Source of the DNA: Pseudomonas oryzicola
GTDB lineage: Bacteria > Pseudomonadota > Gammaproteobacteria > Pseudomonadales > Pseudomonadaceae
Direction: 5' to 3'
Length of the DNA stretch: 64,000 bases
Assembly (NCBI RefSeq): GCF_014269185.2
Contig: NZ_JABWRZ020000001.1
Location: forward strand, 1,265,001-1,329,000
The notes beneath the pieces are model-generated. The model made no database searches. It was not told the DNA's origin and saw nothing but the letters and a program-made list of their open reading frames with translations. A program made the translations under genes and the position numbers. Within the stretch, counting starts at the first letter, position 1, and every line of letters starts with the position of its first letter. Shown here piece after piece: positions 24,683 to 34,521 of the stretch.

Positions 24683-26194
24683 ATGAATACTTGGCAGAGA
24701 GTAGGGCTGTACCTGTTGTGCGGGCTGGGCATGCAGTTGCTGATCGCTGGCGCTACCCAGGCGGAAGGCTTGGGGTCTGAGTTCAGCTCCCTGCCAGCGG
24801 CCAACGGCAATGCGATTCAGGTACCGATCTTCAAGTCGCGTACTATCAGCAGCCGTACAGCGGTCAGGAAAATTTCGGTCGGCAACCCTGAAATTGCCGA
24901 CATCCTCATTACCAGCCCAACCCAGCTCTACCTGCTCGGGCGGTCCCTGGGCACTACCAACGTGCTGCTGTGGGACGCCAACAACCGCTTGATCGAGACC
25001 TTCGATGTGGAAGTGGTGCATGACCTCACCGGGCTCAAGACCAAACTGCACCAGCTGCTGCCCGCAGAGAACATCGAGGTGTTCAGCGCCCAGGGCGCGC
25101 TGGTGCTGCGCGGCCAGGTGAGCAGCGCTGCGGCCATGGACACGGCGATGAAGGTCGCCAAGACCTATGCCGCGCAAACCTCGAGCGTGGTGCAAGGCAA
25201 GGGCGAGGCTGCCGCAGCGGCACCGGCCCAGTCGCTGGAGGTGATCAACCTGCTCAGCGTCGGTGGTGGCCAGCAGGTGATGCTGGAGGTCAAGGTGGCC
25301 GAGATGCAGCGCAGCCTGATCAAGAACCTCAACGTGCGCTTCAATGCCCTTGGCTCTGGCGGCAACTGGAGCGGTGGCGGCTTCAACAATGGCCAGGGGC
25401 TGGGCCTGACACCCGGTGGCGGCTCGATCCTTTCGCCCGGTTCGCTGATAGGTGGTGGCAAAGGCCTGTTCGCCCAGTTCCTGTCCGACGACTTCCTGTT
25501 CAACGTGGTACTCGAGGCGTCCAAGGACAATGGTTCTGCCAAGGTGCTGGCCGAACCCACCCTGACCACCCTGAGCGGCCAGCAGGCAGAGTTCATTTCT
25601 GGTGGCGAGTTCCCGGTGCCGATCACCGAGGACGATGGCATTACCATCGAGTACAAGGAATTCGGGGTCGGGGTGAAGTTCATGCCGGTGGTGCTCGATT
25701 CCGGCCGCATCAACCTCAACCTGAATGTCTCGGTGAGCGAGCTTTCCAACGCCAACTCGCTGGTGCTCGACACCGGCCTCGGCAGCATCCTGGGCGACAG
25801 TGTGGCCCAGGTGATTCCGTCACTGACCAAGCGCAGTGCCGAGTCCACGGTCGAACTGGGCAATGGCCAGACCATCGCCATCGCCGGCCTGATCAGCGAA
25901 AACACCCGTGACTTCGTCAGCCGGTTCCCGGGGCTGGGGGATCTGCCGGTGCTCGGCCACCTGTTCCGCAGCCAGTCGTTCATCAACGGCGAAACCGAAC
26001 TGGTGATCCTGGTGACACCGCACCTGGCCAAGCCCGTGGATGCCAAGGCGGTACGTCTGCCCACCGAGAAATTCGTCGAACCCAGTGACCTGGACTTCTA
26101 CCTGCTCGGCAAGACCAAGGGCAGCGAGCCCGGTCGCGCGGTCCCCGTCAGCCTTGGGGTCAGCAATGGCAACTTTGGCCATGATCTGAACTGA
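24683..26194 (+). CDS. cpaC: Tad secretin CpaC/RcpA
   Basis: A 503-residue outer-membrane secretin that forms the exit pore for the Flp pilus. The signal peptide ends near ATQAEG. An N0-like domain (SVGNPEIADILITSPTQLYL) and a BON-like segment are followed by the secretin domain from about residue 185 to 455, with VLAEPTLTTLSGQQAEFISG and VELGNGQTIAIAGLI as hallmarks. It is next to CpaB and a small lipoprotein that could act as its pilot. Confidence 0.94.
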   Translation: MNTWQRVGLYLLCGLGMQLLIAGATQAEGLGSEFSSLPAANGNAIQVPIFKSRTISSRTAVRKISVGNPEIADILITSPTQLYLLGRSLGTTNVLLWDANNRLIETFDVEVVHDLTGLKTKLHQLLPAENIEVFSAQGALVLRGQVSSAAAMDTAMKVAKTYAAQTSSVVQGKGEAAAAAPAQSLEVINLLSVGGGQQVMLEVKVAEMQRSLIKNLNVRFNALGSGGNWSGGGFNNGQGLGLTPGGGSILSPGSLIGGGKGLFAQFLSDDFLFNVVLEASKDNGSAKVLAEPTLTTLSGQQAEFISGGEFPVPITEDDGITIEYKEFGVGVKFMPVVLDSGRINLNLNVSVSELSNANSLVLDTGLGSILGDSVAQVIPSLTKRSAESTVELGNGQTIAIAGLISENTRDFVSRFPGLGDLPVLGHLFRSQSFINGETELVILVTPHLAKPVDAKAVRLPTEKFVEPSDLDFYLLGKTKGSEPGRAVPVSLGVSNGNFGHDLN

Positions 26195-26208
26195 TCGGAG
26201 AAACCAGC

Positions 26209-26484
26209 ATGAGAACCGTGATCGTGTGTTGCGCGCTTGTATCGGGGTTGTCCGGTTGCATGACCTACGACCCAGGCCGGGTGGGCCCGCTGGGCTACAG
26301 CGTCTACCAGACCAACTACCAGCAGATTGCCGACAAGGAGGTTGCCGCCCACCCGGGCACTGAGCTGCCGGCCGCCGGCGTCGATGGTCCGTTGCTGGAG
26401 AAGGTAGTCAATGGCTACCGGGGCGCGACCGGCGAAGCTGAGCAGATTAGCCAGCCGATCCAGATCAAGTTCAGCAACGATTGA
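26209..26484 (+). CDS. Small lipoprotein of the Tad locus, possible secretin pilot
   Basis: A 91-residue protein with a lipobox (LSGC, Cys at residue 17) after a short hydrophobic signal. The mature part is hydrophilic (YDPGRVGPLGYSVYQTNYQQ) with no family I can name. Residue 2 of the mature protein is Met, which fits transport to the outer membrane. Position between the secretin and tadG suggests a role like CpaD/RcpB, but no sequence similarity to those is visible. Confidence 0.75.
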   Translation: MRTVIVCCALVSGLSGCMTYDPGRVGPLGYSVYQTNYQQIADKEVAAHPGTELPAAGVDGPLLEKVVNGYRGATGEAEQISQPIQIKFSND

Positions 26485-26494
26485 GGGCGTGATC

Positions 26495-27838
26495 ATGACT
26501 CCTCGAGCTCAACGTGCGTTCACCGCCTGGCCAGGCCAGCAGCGGGGGGCAGTGACTGTCATTATCGTGATCGCCCTGGTCGCGATACTGATGATGGCGG
26601 CGTTGGTGCTCGATGGCGGCCATATGCTGTTGAACAAGACCCGCCTGCAGAACGCCGTGGATGCAGCTGCCCTGAGTGGCGCGAAAACCCTGAGCCAGGT
26701 AATGGGTGCAGGCAACGCCGCCAGTGCCACACGGGATGCCGCGCTGTTTACCCTGAACGAGAATGCCAAGGCTGCGGGCAACCAGGAACTGCTCACGGCC
26801 ATCGGGGGCAACCTTGGGGCATTTGCCGTGGTGGAGCTGGCCGACAACGTCTATGGTCCGTTCTCCTTCCCCGGGCCAGCCAATGCCAGCTATGTGCGGG
26901 TCAAGGTCGCGAACTACTCGCTGGCGGGTTATTTCTGGAGCATCGCCCAGTCGATCGGTACCGGCACCGTCGGTGCCAAGAGCCTGACAGCGATCGCCAC
27001 CGCCGGGCCGAGCCCGACCAGCCCCTGTAGCCTTGCGCCGCTGCTGGTGTGTGGCGACCCGGCAAAATACAACCCGGATACCGGTATGTTCTGGGGATAT
27101 CGCTTCGGTGACCTGGAGGTGTTGAAGTCTGCCGCCAAGAACAGCGACCCGATAGGCCCCGGCAATTTCCAGCTGCTCGACTTCGGCGCGGGCGGCAAGG
27201 AGGTGGGCGACCTCCTGGCAGGCGGCGGCTCGGTTTGTCGTAACGTTGGTGACAGCGTCGACACCAAGCCTGGCAACACCGTCGGCCCTTCCGTCCAAGG
27301 CCTGAATACGCGCTTTGGCGACTACACCGGGCCATACAGGAGCAGCGACTATCCGCCTGACCTGGTGACCACCTACAGCAATCCGCTGATGACGTACAAC
27401 GACGCTGTCGCACCCGCGCGGGTGGAGTATGGCGGCAAACCTGTTGCTTCTAGCAATGGCAACCTCTCGGCCGGTGGCACCCAGCTGTTCGACTACAACG
27501 ACTATGCCGCACGTGCTGCGGCGTGTGTCGCGGGTGGGGGAACCGGGTGCGAGTCAAACGGGGTGTTCGAGCGCAGGATACTGCGGATCGTGGTCGGCGA
27601 CTGTTCGGGCAAGAATGCAGGAGCGACCTCGATTCCGGTGCTCGGCTTCGGCTGTTTCTACGTGCTCCAGCCAGCCCAGAGCGTTGGAGGGGACTCGCAG
27701 ATCTTCGGCCAGTTCGTCAAGCAGTGCGATGGCGACAACGTACCCGGGCCCACGCCGCAGGACGATGCAGGCCCGCAGATCATTCAGCTGTACAAGACCT
27801 TCATCAATGGCAGTGGCACACCGAGCATCGACTCCTAG
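26495..27838 (+). CDS. tadG: TadG-like pilus assembly protein
   Basis: A 447-residue protein with the TadG N-terminal signature: QQRGAVTVIIVIALVAILMM anchor, then LVLDGGHMLLNKTRLQNAVD and AAALSGAKTL. The rest is periplasmic, rich in Gly, Asn and Cys, with no von Willebrand domain of the type found in longer TadG proteins (no DxSxS motif). It is likely a minor pseudopilin-like or surface component. I chose the ATG just before the signature, preceded by GAGGGCG; the frame extends into the preceding lipoprotein gene. Confidence 0.85.
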   Translation: MTPRAQRAFTAWPGQQRGAVTVIIVIALVAILMMAALVLDGGHMLLNKTRLQNAVDAAALSGAKTLSQVMGAGNAASATRDAALFTLNENAKAAGNQELLTAIGGNLGAFAVVELADNVYGPFSFPGPANASYVRVKVANYSLAGYFWSIAQSIGTGTVGAKSLTAIATAGPSPTSPCSLAPLLVCGDPAKYNPDTGMFWGYRFGDLEVLKSAAKNSDPIGPGNFQLLDFGAGGKEVGDLLAGGGSVCRNVGDSVDTKPGNTVGPSVQGLNTRFGDYTGPYRSSDYPPDLVTTYSNPLMTYNDAVAPARVEYGGKPVASSNGNLSAGGTQLFDYNDYAARAAACVAGGGTGCESNGVFERRILRIVVGDCSGKNAGATSIPVLGFGCFYVLQPAQSVGGDSQIFGQFVKQCDGDNVPGPTPQDDAGPQIIQLYKTFINGSGTPSIDS

Positions 27839-27847
27839 GAGCGTGTC

Positions 27848-28318
27848 ATGGAACTTCACCGGCTCAAGCGCGCGCGGCGCCAGCAAGGGGTGGCAATCGT
27901 CGAGTTCACGCTGACCCTGCCATTGCTGTTGCTGACCTTGCTGGTCTTTGGCGAATTCGGCCGCATGCTCTACCAGTACAACAGCTTGTTGCAGGGCAGC
28001 CGTGATGCTGCACGTTACGTCGCCAGCCGAGCCTGGAACGCGACCCTTGGCCAGGTCGAAGTAAGCCCCGACCTCGAGTGCATGACCAAATACGTGGCGG
28101 TGTTCGGTGCCCCTTCCGCGCCGCCCTGCAGCCTGAGCGGGATGCCGGCCAACACCACCGTACAGGTGGCCAAGGTGGCGGGTACCACCGACCACGTGCA
28201 GGTGACCATCAGCTATGTGTTTTCCCCGCTGATCGCCAGCGGCATTCCGGCCTTTGTCGGCAACAGCGTGGCGCTGAACTTCCCGCTGGTTGCCACCACC
28301 GTGATGAGGGCACTGTGA
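27848..28318 (+). CDS. tadE: TadE-like pseudopilin
   Basis: A 156-residue protein with RRQQGVAIVEFTLTLPLLLL, the TadE motif (Gly, then Glu at +5 of the hydrophobic stretch), which is a prepilin-peptidase site. A second signature GEFGRMLYQYNSLLQGSRDAARY follows. It should be a minor pilin processed by the TadV peptidase. It ends with ATGA overlap with the next gene. Confidence 0.88.
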   Translation: MELHRLKRARRQQGVAIVEFTLTLPLLLLTLLVFGEFGRMLYQYNSLLQGSRDAARYVASRAWNATLGQVEVSPDLECMTKYVAVFGAPSAPPCSLSGMPANTTVQVAKVAGTTDHVQVTISYVFSPLIASGIPAFVGNSVALNFPLVATTVMRAL

Positions 28319-28818
28319 TGAAGCGCAGCATGCAGGGGGTGTATGTGGTGGAGTTCGCCTTCATCAGCGTATTGCTGTTCACCCTGTTGTTTGGGGTGCT
28401 GGAAATGGGGCGGCTGTATTACACCGTGAATGTGCTGAACGAATCCGTACGGCGGGGAGCACGCCTGGCGGCGGTATGCAATATCAGCGACCCGGTCGTG
28501 CTGCGCCGGGCGATCTTCAACAGCGCCGGTGACAGTGGCGTCAGCAGCCTGTTGGCCGACCTGGACACCGGTGACCTGACTCTGCGGTACCTGGACCAGA
28601 ACGGCGCGCCGGTGGCCAGCCCCGGTGACCTGGTGAATGCCAGCGGATTTGCCGCTGTGCGCTATGTCCAGCTGACCCTGCAGAACTTCCAGTTCAGCCT
28701 GTTCATTCCAGGTTTTGGGGTACCCATCACCTTGCCCGTATTCAAGGCGACCCTGCCTCGCGAAAGCCTTGGCCGTCATCCCAGGGCGGACGTCGCACCG
28801 GAGATCACACCATGCTGA
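28318..28818 (+). CDS. tadF: TadE/TadF-like pseudopilin
   Basis: A 166-residue protein with the same plan: MQGVYVVEFAFISVLLFTLL, then GVLEMGRLYYTVNVLNESVR. The N-terminal signature is a prepilin site with Glu in the hydrophobic segment. It overlaps the preceding tadE-like gene (ATGA) and the following tadZ gene by seven bases, so the three are translationally coupled. I assign it as the TadF partner by position. Confidence 0.85.
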   Translation: MKRSMQGVYVVEFAFISVLLFTLLFGVLEMGRLYYTVNVLNESVRRGARLAAVCNISDPVVLRRAIFNSAGDSGVSSLLADLDTGDLTLRYLDQNGAPVASPGDLVNASGFAAVRYVQLTLQNFQFSLFIPGFGVPITLPVFKATLPRESLGRHPRADVAPEITPC

Positions 28819-30029
28819 ATTTGAGTGAAGCCTCTGTATCCGCTACTTCCAGCAAGTCCAGGAAGCGCCTGTTGATCAGCAGCTCGGACGCGTTGGCCTT
28901 GCGCCAGTTGCAGGAAATCTGCCAGCGCATTCCGGCACTCGAGGTCAATGTTCGGCAGGTGGGCAATGGCCATAACGACCCGCTGTTCGGCCTGGACCGG
29001 ATGCCCGACTTCCTGCTGTTGCGCGTCGGCCAGCTGTGGCGCGAGGAGCTGGCAGCCCTGTTGCAACGCCCGGCCCACGAACGCCCGCCGCTGTTGCTGT
29101 GTGGCCTGCTGGATGATCGGGAAGGCATGCGCCTGGCGATGCAGGCCGGGGCGCGCGATTTTCTGCCGGAGCCGATCGTGGCCACGGAGCTTATCGCGGC
29201 CTTGGGCCGTATGGTCACGGAGACCCAGACCAGCAGCGAGTCGACCGGCAAGCTGGTCGCGGTGATGAATGCCAAGGGCGGCTCCGGTGGCACGGTACTG
29301 GCCTGTAACCTGGCGCATCAGTTGAGCCTCAAGGGCAACGCCCTGTTGCTTGACCTGGACCTGCAGTTCGGCAGCGTGTCGCATCACCTGGATGTTGCCC
29401 AGTCGCACAGCCAACTGGACGTGCTGCAGCAGATAAAAGAGATGGATGGTGTCGCCCTGCGCGGCTTCTGCAGCCATTTCAGCCCCTCGCTGCATGTGCT
29501 TGGCAGCCGCGCCAATGAGCTGTGCCTGCCGCAGGATGTCCAGGCCGAACAGCTCGACAGGCTGCTGCAGCTGGCGCGCGCCAACTATGACTGGGTGGTG
29601 GCGGACCTGCCACGGCAGATCGACCACATCACTGCTACGGTGCTGGAACAGGCTGACCGGGTTTATGTCGTCATGCAGCAAAGTGTCAATCACCTGCGTG
29701 ACGCCAGCGCCCTGGCGCGCATTCTGCGGGATGACCTGGGCGTACGGGGCAACCAGCTCGAGGTGGTGGTCAACCGCTACGACAAGGCGGCCCCGGTCAG
29801 CCTCAAGGACATCGGCGAGGCGCTGCGCTGTACCAATATCGTGAAACTGCCCAATGACTTCAGCGTCATCAACCAGAGCCAGAACACCGGTGTGCCGTTG
29901 GCTTTGCAAGCGCCTCGGTCTGCCATCGCCCAGGCGTTGCGTGGCCTGGCCGAGGCGCTGGCTGGCGAAGCGGTGGCCACTGACAACGGCTTGTTCAAGC
30001 GCGCATTCAAGCGTGTCTTTCGGGGGTGA
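28812..30029 (+). CDS. tadZ: TadZ/CpaE ATPase-like localisation protein
   Basis: A 405-residue protein. Residues about 15-135 form an atypical receiver-like domain (RLLISSSDALALRQLQEICQ, MQAGARDFLPEPI). The MinD/ParA-type domain follows. Its deviant Walker A reads NAKGGSGGTVLACNL, so the second lysine of KGGxGKT is replaced by Gly, as seen in several TadZ/CpaE proteins. The LLDLDLQFGSVSHHLD segment corresponds to switch I. TadZ places the pilus machinery at the pole. Confidence 0.9.
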   Translation: MLNLSEASVSATSSKSRKRLLISSSDALALRQLQEICQRIPALEVNVRQVGNGHNDPLFGLDRMPDFLLLRVGQLWREELAALLQRPAHERPPLLLCGLLDDREGMRLAMQAGARDFLPEPIVATELIAALGRMVTETQTSSESTGKLVAVMNAKGGSGGTVLACNLAHQLSLKGNALLLDLDLQFGSVSHHLDVAQSHSQLDVLQQIKEMDGVALRGFCSHFSPSLHVLGSRANELCLPQDVQAEQLDRLLQLARANYDWVVADLPRQIDHITATVLEQADRVYVVMQQSVNHLRDASALARILRDDLGVRGNQLEVVVNRYDKAAPVSLKDIGEALRCTNIVKLPNDFSVINQSQNTGVPLALQAPRSAIAQALRGLAEALAGEAVATDNGLFKRAFKRVFRG

Positions 30030-30032
30030 ACC

Positions 30033-31475
30033 ATGCTCAACGACTTCCGTAACCGTTTACGCAAACAGACTGGCACCCCGGAGGCCGCCTCGCCGCCCAT
30101 GCAAAGTGGCGGCGTGAAGGATGCGGCAGAGGCGCTGATGGCCTGGGAGCAAGCAGCACCGGATGTGCTTTTCGAAACCAGAACCCAGGTCACCCAGGTG
30201 GAAGCCGAATGGCGCGAGAAGACCTATCAGCAACTGCTGAAGGTCATGGACCTGTCCTTGCTCGACTCGCTCGGGCAGGCCGAGGCCGTGCGCCAGATCC
30301 GCGACATCTGCCAACGCCTGCTCGACGAGCAGTCGGCGCCGGTGAGCTCAGCCAGCCGCCAGTTGATCATCAAGCAGATCACCGACGAAGTGCTCGGCCT
30401 CGGCCCTTTGGAGCCGTTGCTGGCTGACCACACGGTGTCCGACATCCTGGTGAATGGCCATGACTCGGTGTACGTCGAACGGTTCGGCAAGTTGCAGCGC
30501 ACCGACGTGCGTTTCCGCGATGACCAGCACCTGCTGAACATCATCGATCGCATCGTCTCCAGCCTGGGCCGACGCATCGACGAGTCGTCGCCGTTGGTCG
30601 ATGCCCGGCTCAAGGACGGTTCGCGGGTCAATGCGATCATCCCTCCACTGGCCATCGATGGGCCCAGTATCTCCATCCGCCGCTTTGCCGTGGACCTGCT
30701 CAATACCGAAAGCCTGATCCAGACGGGCGCGTTGACGCCAGCCATCGCCTTGCTGCTCAAGGCGATCGTGCGGGGACGGTTGAACGTGTTGATTTCCGGC
30801 GGCACGGGCTGCGGCAAGACCACCATGCTCAATGTGCTGTCCAGTTTCATTCCGCACAACGAACGGATTGTCACCATCGAGGACTCGGCCGAGCTGCAAC
30901 TGCAGCAGCCGCATGTGGTACGCCTGGAAACCCGGCCGGCGAACATCGAGGGGCGCGGCGAGGTCGGCCAGCGCGAGCTGGTGCGCAACAGCCTGCGGAT
31001 GCGCCCCGACCGCATCGTGATCGGCGAGGTGCGTGGCGCCGAGGCGCTGGACATGCTGACGGCGATGAACACCGGCCACGATGGTTCGCTGACCACCATC
31101 CACGCCAACACCGCGCGCGATGCCCTGGGCCGGATCGAGAACATGGTGCTGATGTCTGGCGCCACGTTCCCGATCAAGGCCATGCGCCAGCAGATCGCAT
31201 CGGCCATCGATGTGGTGATCCAGCTGGAGCGCCAGGAAGACGGCAAGCGGCGCCTGGTCAGTGTGCAGGAGATCAACGGCATGGAAGGCGAAATCATCAC
31301 CATGACCGAGATCTTCTCCTTCGTGCGCAATGGTGTGGGCGAGCAAGGCCAGGTACTTGGTGACTTCCGCCCGAGCGGCATGGTCCCGGCGTTCCGCGAT
31401 GCCCTGGCCAAACGTGGTATCGAGTTGCCGCTGGCGATGTTCAGGCCTGAATGGATGGAGGCTCGTCAGCCATGA
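30033..31475 (+). CDS. tadA: TadA/CpaF secretion ATPase
   Basis: A 480-residue hexameric ATPase that powers Flp pilus assembly. It has Walker [16 protein letters not shown] near residue 255, Walker [19 protein letters not shown], Asp box [10 protein letters not shown], and His box [19 protein letters not shown]. The N-terminal domain has the [20 protein letters not shown] pattern typical of CpaF. The gene follows tadZ by three bases and overlaps tadB by four. Confidence 0.95.
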   Translation: MLNDFRNRLRKQTGTPEAASPPMQSGGVKDAAEALMAWEQAAPDVLFETRTQVTQVEAEWREKTYQQLLKVMDLSLLDSLGQAEAVRQIRDICQRLLDEQSAPVSSASRQLIIKQITDEVLGLGPLEPLLADHTVSDILVNGHDSVYVERFGKLQRTDVRFRDDQHLLNIIDRIVSSLGRRIDESSPLVDARLKDGSRVNAIIPPLAIDGPSISIRRFAVDLLNTESLIQTGALTPAIALLLKAIVRGRLNVLISGGTGCGKTTMLNVLSSFIPHNERIVTIEDSAELQLQQPHVVRLETRPANIEGRGEVGQRELVRNSLRMRPDRIVIGEVRGAEALDMLTAMNTGHDGSLTTIHANTARDALGRIENMVLMSGATFPIKAMRQQIASAIDVVIQLERQEDGKRRLVSVQEINGMEGEIITMTEIFSFVRNGVGEQGQVLGDFRPSGMVPAFRDALAKRGIELPLAMFRPEWMEARQP

Positions 31476-32458
31476 GCCAGATACCCGGCGAATACATCCT
31501 GGTGTTTCTCGGCATGGTGTTCATTGCCGTGTTTCTGCTCAGCCAGGGGCTGGTGGTGCCCGTGTTTGGCGAGGCGGGCAAGGTGCGCAAGCGTATCCGC
31601 GGCCGCCTGGCGATCCTGGAGCGGGCAAGCCACCTGCCGAACATGCAGACCGTGTTGCGGCAGAAATACCTGACACGTCTGTCGCCGCTGGAGGCGCGGC
31701 TCGAGCAGTTGCCGTTCATGGCCACGCTGACGCAGATGATCGAGCAGGCCGGGCATGAATACCGCGCCTACCGGGTACTGTTGACCGGGCTCGTGCTGGC
31801 AGCGGCGAGCGGCATGCTGGTCTGGCTGTTCCTGCCTTACTGGTGGCTGGCGCTGGCGGCTGCGTTCGTGGCGTTCTGGTTGCCACTGCTGAAGATCATC
31901 CGGGACCGTGGCAAGCGTTTCGCCAAGTTCGAGGAAGGTTTGCCGGATGCGCTGGAGGCCATGTGCCGGGCCTTGCGTGCCGGGCACCCGTTCAATGAAA
32001 CCCTGCGCCTGGTAGCGGATGAGCACAAGGGGCCGGTGGCACAGGAATTCGGCCTGACCTTCGCCGACATCAACTACGGCAATGATGTGCGCCGGGCCAT
32101 GCTCGGCCTGCTGGAGCGCATGCCCAGCATGACGGTGATGATGCTGGTGACCTCGATCCTGATTCATCGCGAGACCGGCGGCAACCTGACCGAAGTGCTG
32201 GAGCGCCTGAGCAACCTGATCCGTGGGCGTTTCCGCTTTCAGCGCAAGGTCAAGACCATGTCGGCCGAAGGGCGGATGTCGGCCTGGATATTGGTGGCCA
32301 TACCCTTTCTGCTGGCGGCAGCGATCATTGTCACAAGCCCGGACTACCTGACGTTGCTGATCAAGGATCCTACCGGGCAGATGTTCGTCATGGGGGCCTT
32401 TGGCTCAATGTTGGTGGGGATTTTCTGGATTCGTCGAATTATCCGTATCCAGATTTAG
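31472..32458 (+). CDS. tadB: TadB inner-membrane platform protein
   Basis: A 328-residue membrane protein with a type II secretion F domain ([20 protein letters not shown] to [19 protein letters not shown]), flanked by helices near the N-terminus (about 10-28), 105-150 and 270-320. It pairs with TadC to form the inner-membrane platform for the TadA motor. The start codon overlaps the tadA stop (ATGA). Confidence 0.93.
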   Translation: MSQIPGEYILVFLGMVFIAVFLLSQGLVVPVFGEAGKVRKRIRGRLAILERASHLPNMQTVLRQKYLTRLSPLEARLEQLPFMATLTQMIEQAGHEYRAYRVLLTGLVLAAASGMLVWLFLPYWWLALAAAFVAFWLPLLKIIRDRGKRFAKFEEGLPDALEAMCRALRAGHPFNETLRLVADEHKGPVAQEFGLTFADINYGNDVRRAMLGLLERMPSMTVMMLVTSILIHRETGGNLTEVLERLSNLIRGRFRFQRKVKTMSAEGRMSAWILVAIPFLLAAAIIVTSPDYLTLLIKDPTGQMFVMGAFGSMLVGIFWIRRIIRIQI

Positions 32459-32486
32459 GCAGTTCTCGCAAGGGGAAGCGTCGATC

Positions 32487-33455
32487 ATGGACTATGTGCT
32501 CGGGTTGTTGAATGGGGTAACGGACAATGAAGCATTGGCACGCCTGCTGATCGTCGGGGCGATCGGGCTGAGTACGGTCATTGCGGTCATTACCTTGACG
32601 TTGCTGGTGCTGGGCTTGCAGAGCCCGTTGCAACGCCGTCTTGCCTTGATCAAGCGTGATCATTCCAGCGCTGCGACCGGGCGGGAGGCACCCGGCAACC
32701 TGCAGCTGCTGCTGGAGCGGGTAGGGCGGCGCATTACGCCGTCTGCAGCCGGCAAGGTGTCGGCTACCCGAACCCTGTTGACCCATGCCGGCTATGGCTC
32801 GGCGTCGTCGCTACAAGTGTACTGGGCCGTGCGTCTGCTGTTGCCGCTGACGCTGGCGGGTGTGTCGCTGCTGATATTGCCCATGGTGCCGAACGTTTCC
32901 CCGATGACCGGCCTGGGCGTGGTGGTCATGGGGGCTGCCGTCGGCTGGCTGCTACCGGCGATGTATGTGGACAAACGCCGGACCGCGCGGCAGGGGCGGT
33001 TGCGGGCGGCCTTTCCTGATGCCCTGGACTTGATGGTGGTATGCGTGGAGTCGGGCCTGGCATTGCCCCAGGCGATCGAGCGGGTGGCCGAAGAAATGGC
33101 GGTCAGCCAGGCCGAACTGGCCGAGGAACTGGCCTTGGTCAATGCGCAGATCCGCGCGGGTATTTCCAGCACCGAAGCGCTCAGGCAACTGGCGGATCGC
33201 ACCGGCCTGGAAGACATTCAAGGCCTGGTCAGCCTGCTGGCGCAGAGCATCCGTTTCGGCACCAGCGTCGCGGCGACCTTGCGTATCTATGCCGAGGAGT
33301 TTCGCGACCGGCGCATGCAGGCCGCTGAAGAAATGGGCGCGAAAATCGGAACGAAGCTGGTTTTTCCGCTAATTTTCTGTCTGTGGCCAAGCTTTTTTCT
33401 GGTAGCCATCGGCCCGGTGATCATCGGGATAATAAAAACGTTCGGGAAGCCATGA
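32487..33455 (+). CDS. tadC: TadC inner-membrane platform protein
   Basis: A 322-residue membrane protein with the T2SSF domain (FPDALDLMVVCVESGLALPQ to LAQSIRFGTSVAATLRIYAE). Helices occur near residues 25-50, 105-155 and 290-315. AAGGGGAAGCG precedes the ATG; I took this start, which gives a membrane helix near residues 20-45, rather than the upstream extension that runs into tadB. It is the partner of TadB. Confidence 0.93.
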   Translation: MDYVLGLLNGVTDNEALARLLIVGAIGLSTVIAVITLTLLVLGLQSPLQRRLALIKRDHSSAATGREAPGNLQLLLERVGRRITPSAAGKVSATRTLLTHAGYGSASSLQVYWAVRLLLPLTLAGVSLLILPMVPNVSPMTGLGVVVMGAAVGWLLPAMYVDKRRTARQGRLRAAFPDALDLMVVCVESGLALPQAIERVAEEMAVSQAELAEELALVNAQIRAGISSTEALRQLADRTGLEDIQGLVSLLAQSIRFGTSVAATLRIYAEEFRDRRMQAAEEMGAKIGTKLVFPLIFCLWPSFFLVAIGPVIIGIIKTFGKP

Positions 33456-33456
33456 C

Positions 33457-34509
33457 ATGAACAGGATCGGTTTGCTGTTGACCATGATAGCCGTGCTGTC
33501 GGGGTGCCAGAGCATGGGGCCGGAGCTGAACGGGGTGCGTTCGGTCTATTCGGCTGGCAACTCGGTGCTTTACCAGGTGCAGACGCAGAGCAACTCGCCC
33601 GACCAGGCGATGCAGGTAGCGGCGATGGCCTACCAGGCGGGGGACCTGGACCAGGCACTGTACCAATACCTGCGGGTTCTCGAACTGGCCCCGGAGCGCT
33701 ATGAGGCGCTGGTCTGGGTGGGGCGTATTCACCGTGAGCGTGGTAATAACCAGCTTGCCGAGATGGCCTTCAACGAAGTGCTGGGCAAGGCACCCGAAAA
33801 CCCCGATGCCCTGACCGAACTGGGCCTGCTGAACCTGTCCATGCGTAAATATGAGCAAGCCAAGGCGCTGTTGTCCCAGGCCGTGGCGGTGGATCAGAAA
33901 CGTTTCGTCAAGGACCCCGCCAATACCCAGACCGGGGCGGCGGCGCTCAGGGTCGACAACAAGTCTCCGCTGAAGGCGTACAACGGGCTGGGCGTGCTCG
34001 CCGACCTGGGTGACAACTTCGCCGAGGCCCAGATGTACTACCGCCTGGCCGAGCTCATCGAGCCACGTTCTGCGTTCGTGCAGAACAGCCTGGGCTACTC
34101 CTACTACATGGCCGGGCAATGGACTGAAGCCGAACAGCACTACAAACGTGGGGTGAGCTACGACGGCACCTACAAGCCGCTGTGGCGCAACTATGGCTTG
34201 CTGCTGGCGCGCATGGCGCGTTATGAAGAGGCGGTGTCTGCCTTCGAGCAGGTCGAAAAACGTGCCGAAGCCAGCAATGATGTCGGCTATGTCTGCCTGG
34301 TAGAAGGCAAGCTGGACATTGCCGAGCAGTTTTTCCGCAGCGCGATCGAACAGTCGCCCGGGCACTATCCAGTTGCCTGGGAAAACCTCAACAGGGTCCA
34401 GCAGGTACGGCAGATTCGCCAGTTGGGCGGCAATGCACCGGTGGCCGAGCCGGTTGCGGTGGGCCCGGTGGGCCCGGTGGTGCAGGTGACGACCGCGTCG
34501 GCGCCTTGA
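33457..34509 (+). CDS. tadD: TadD lipoprotein with TPR repeats
   Basis: A 350-residue outer-membrane lipoprotein with lipobox VLSGC (Cys at residue 17). At least five tetratricopeptide units follow from about residue 45 (AYQAGDLDQALYQYLRVLEL, ALVWVGRIHRERGNNQLAEM, LTELGLLNLSMRKYEQAKAL and others). TadD is thought to help secretin assembly or stability. The C-terminal end is Val/Pro/Gly-rich. It is the last gene of the co-directional pilus locus. Confidence 0.92.
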   Translation: MNRIGLLLTMIAVLSGCQSMGPELNGVRSVYSAGNSVLYQVQTQSNSPDQAMQVAAMAYQAGDLDQALYQYLRVLELAPERYEALVWVGRIHRERGNNQLAEMAFNEVLGKAPENPDALTELGLLNLSMRKYEQAKALLSQAVAVDQKRFVKDPANTQTGAAALRVDNKSPLKAYNGLGVLADLGDNFAEAQMYYRLAELIEPRSAFVQNSLGYSYYMAGQWTEAEQHYKRGVSYDGTYKPLWRNYGLLLARMARYEEAVSAFEQVEKRAEASNDVGYVCLVEGKLDIAEQFFRSAIEQSPGHYPVAWENLNRVQQVRQIRQLGGNAPVAEPVAVGPVGPVVQVTTASAP

Positions 34510-34521
34510 TCGTGTGAGTGC

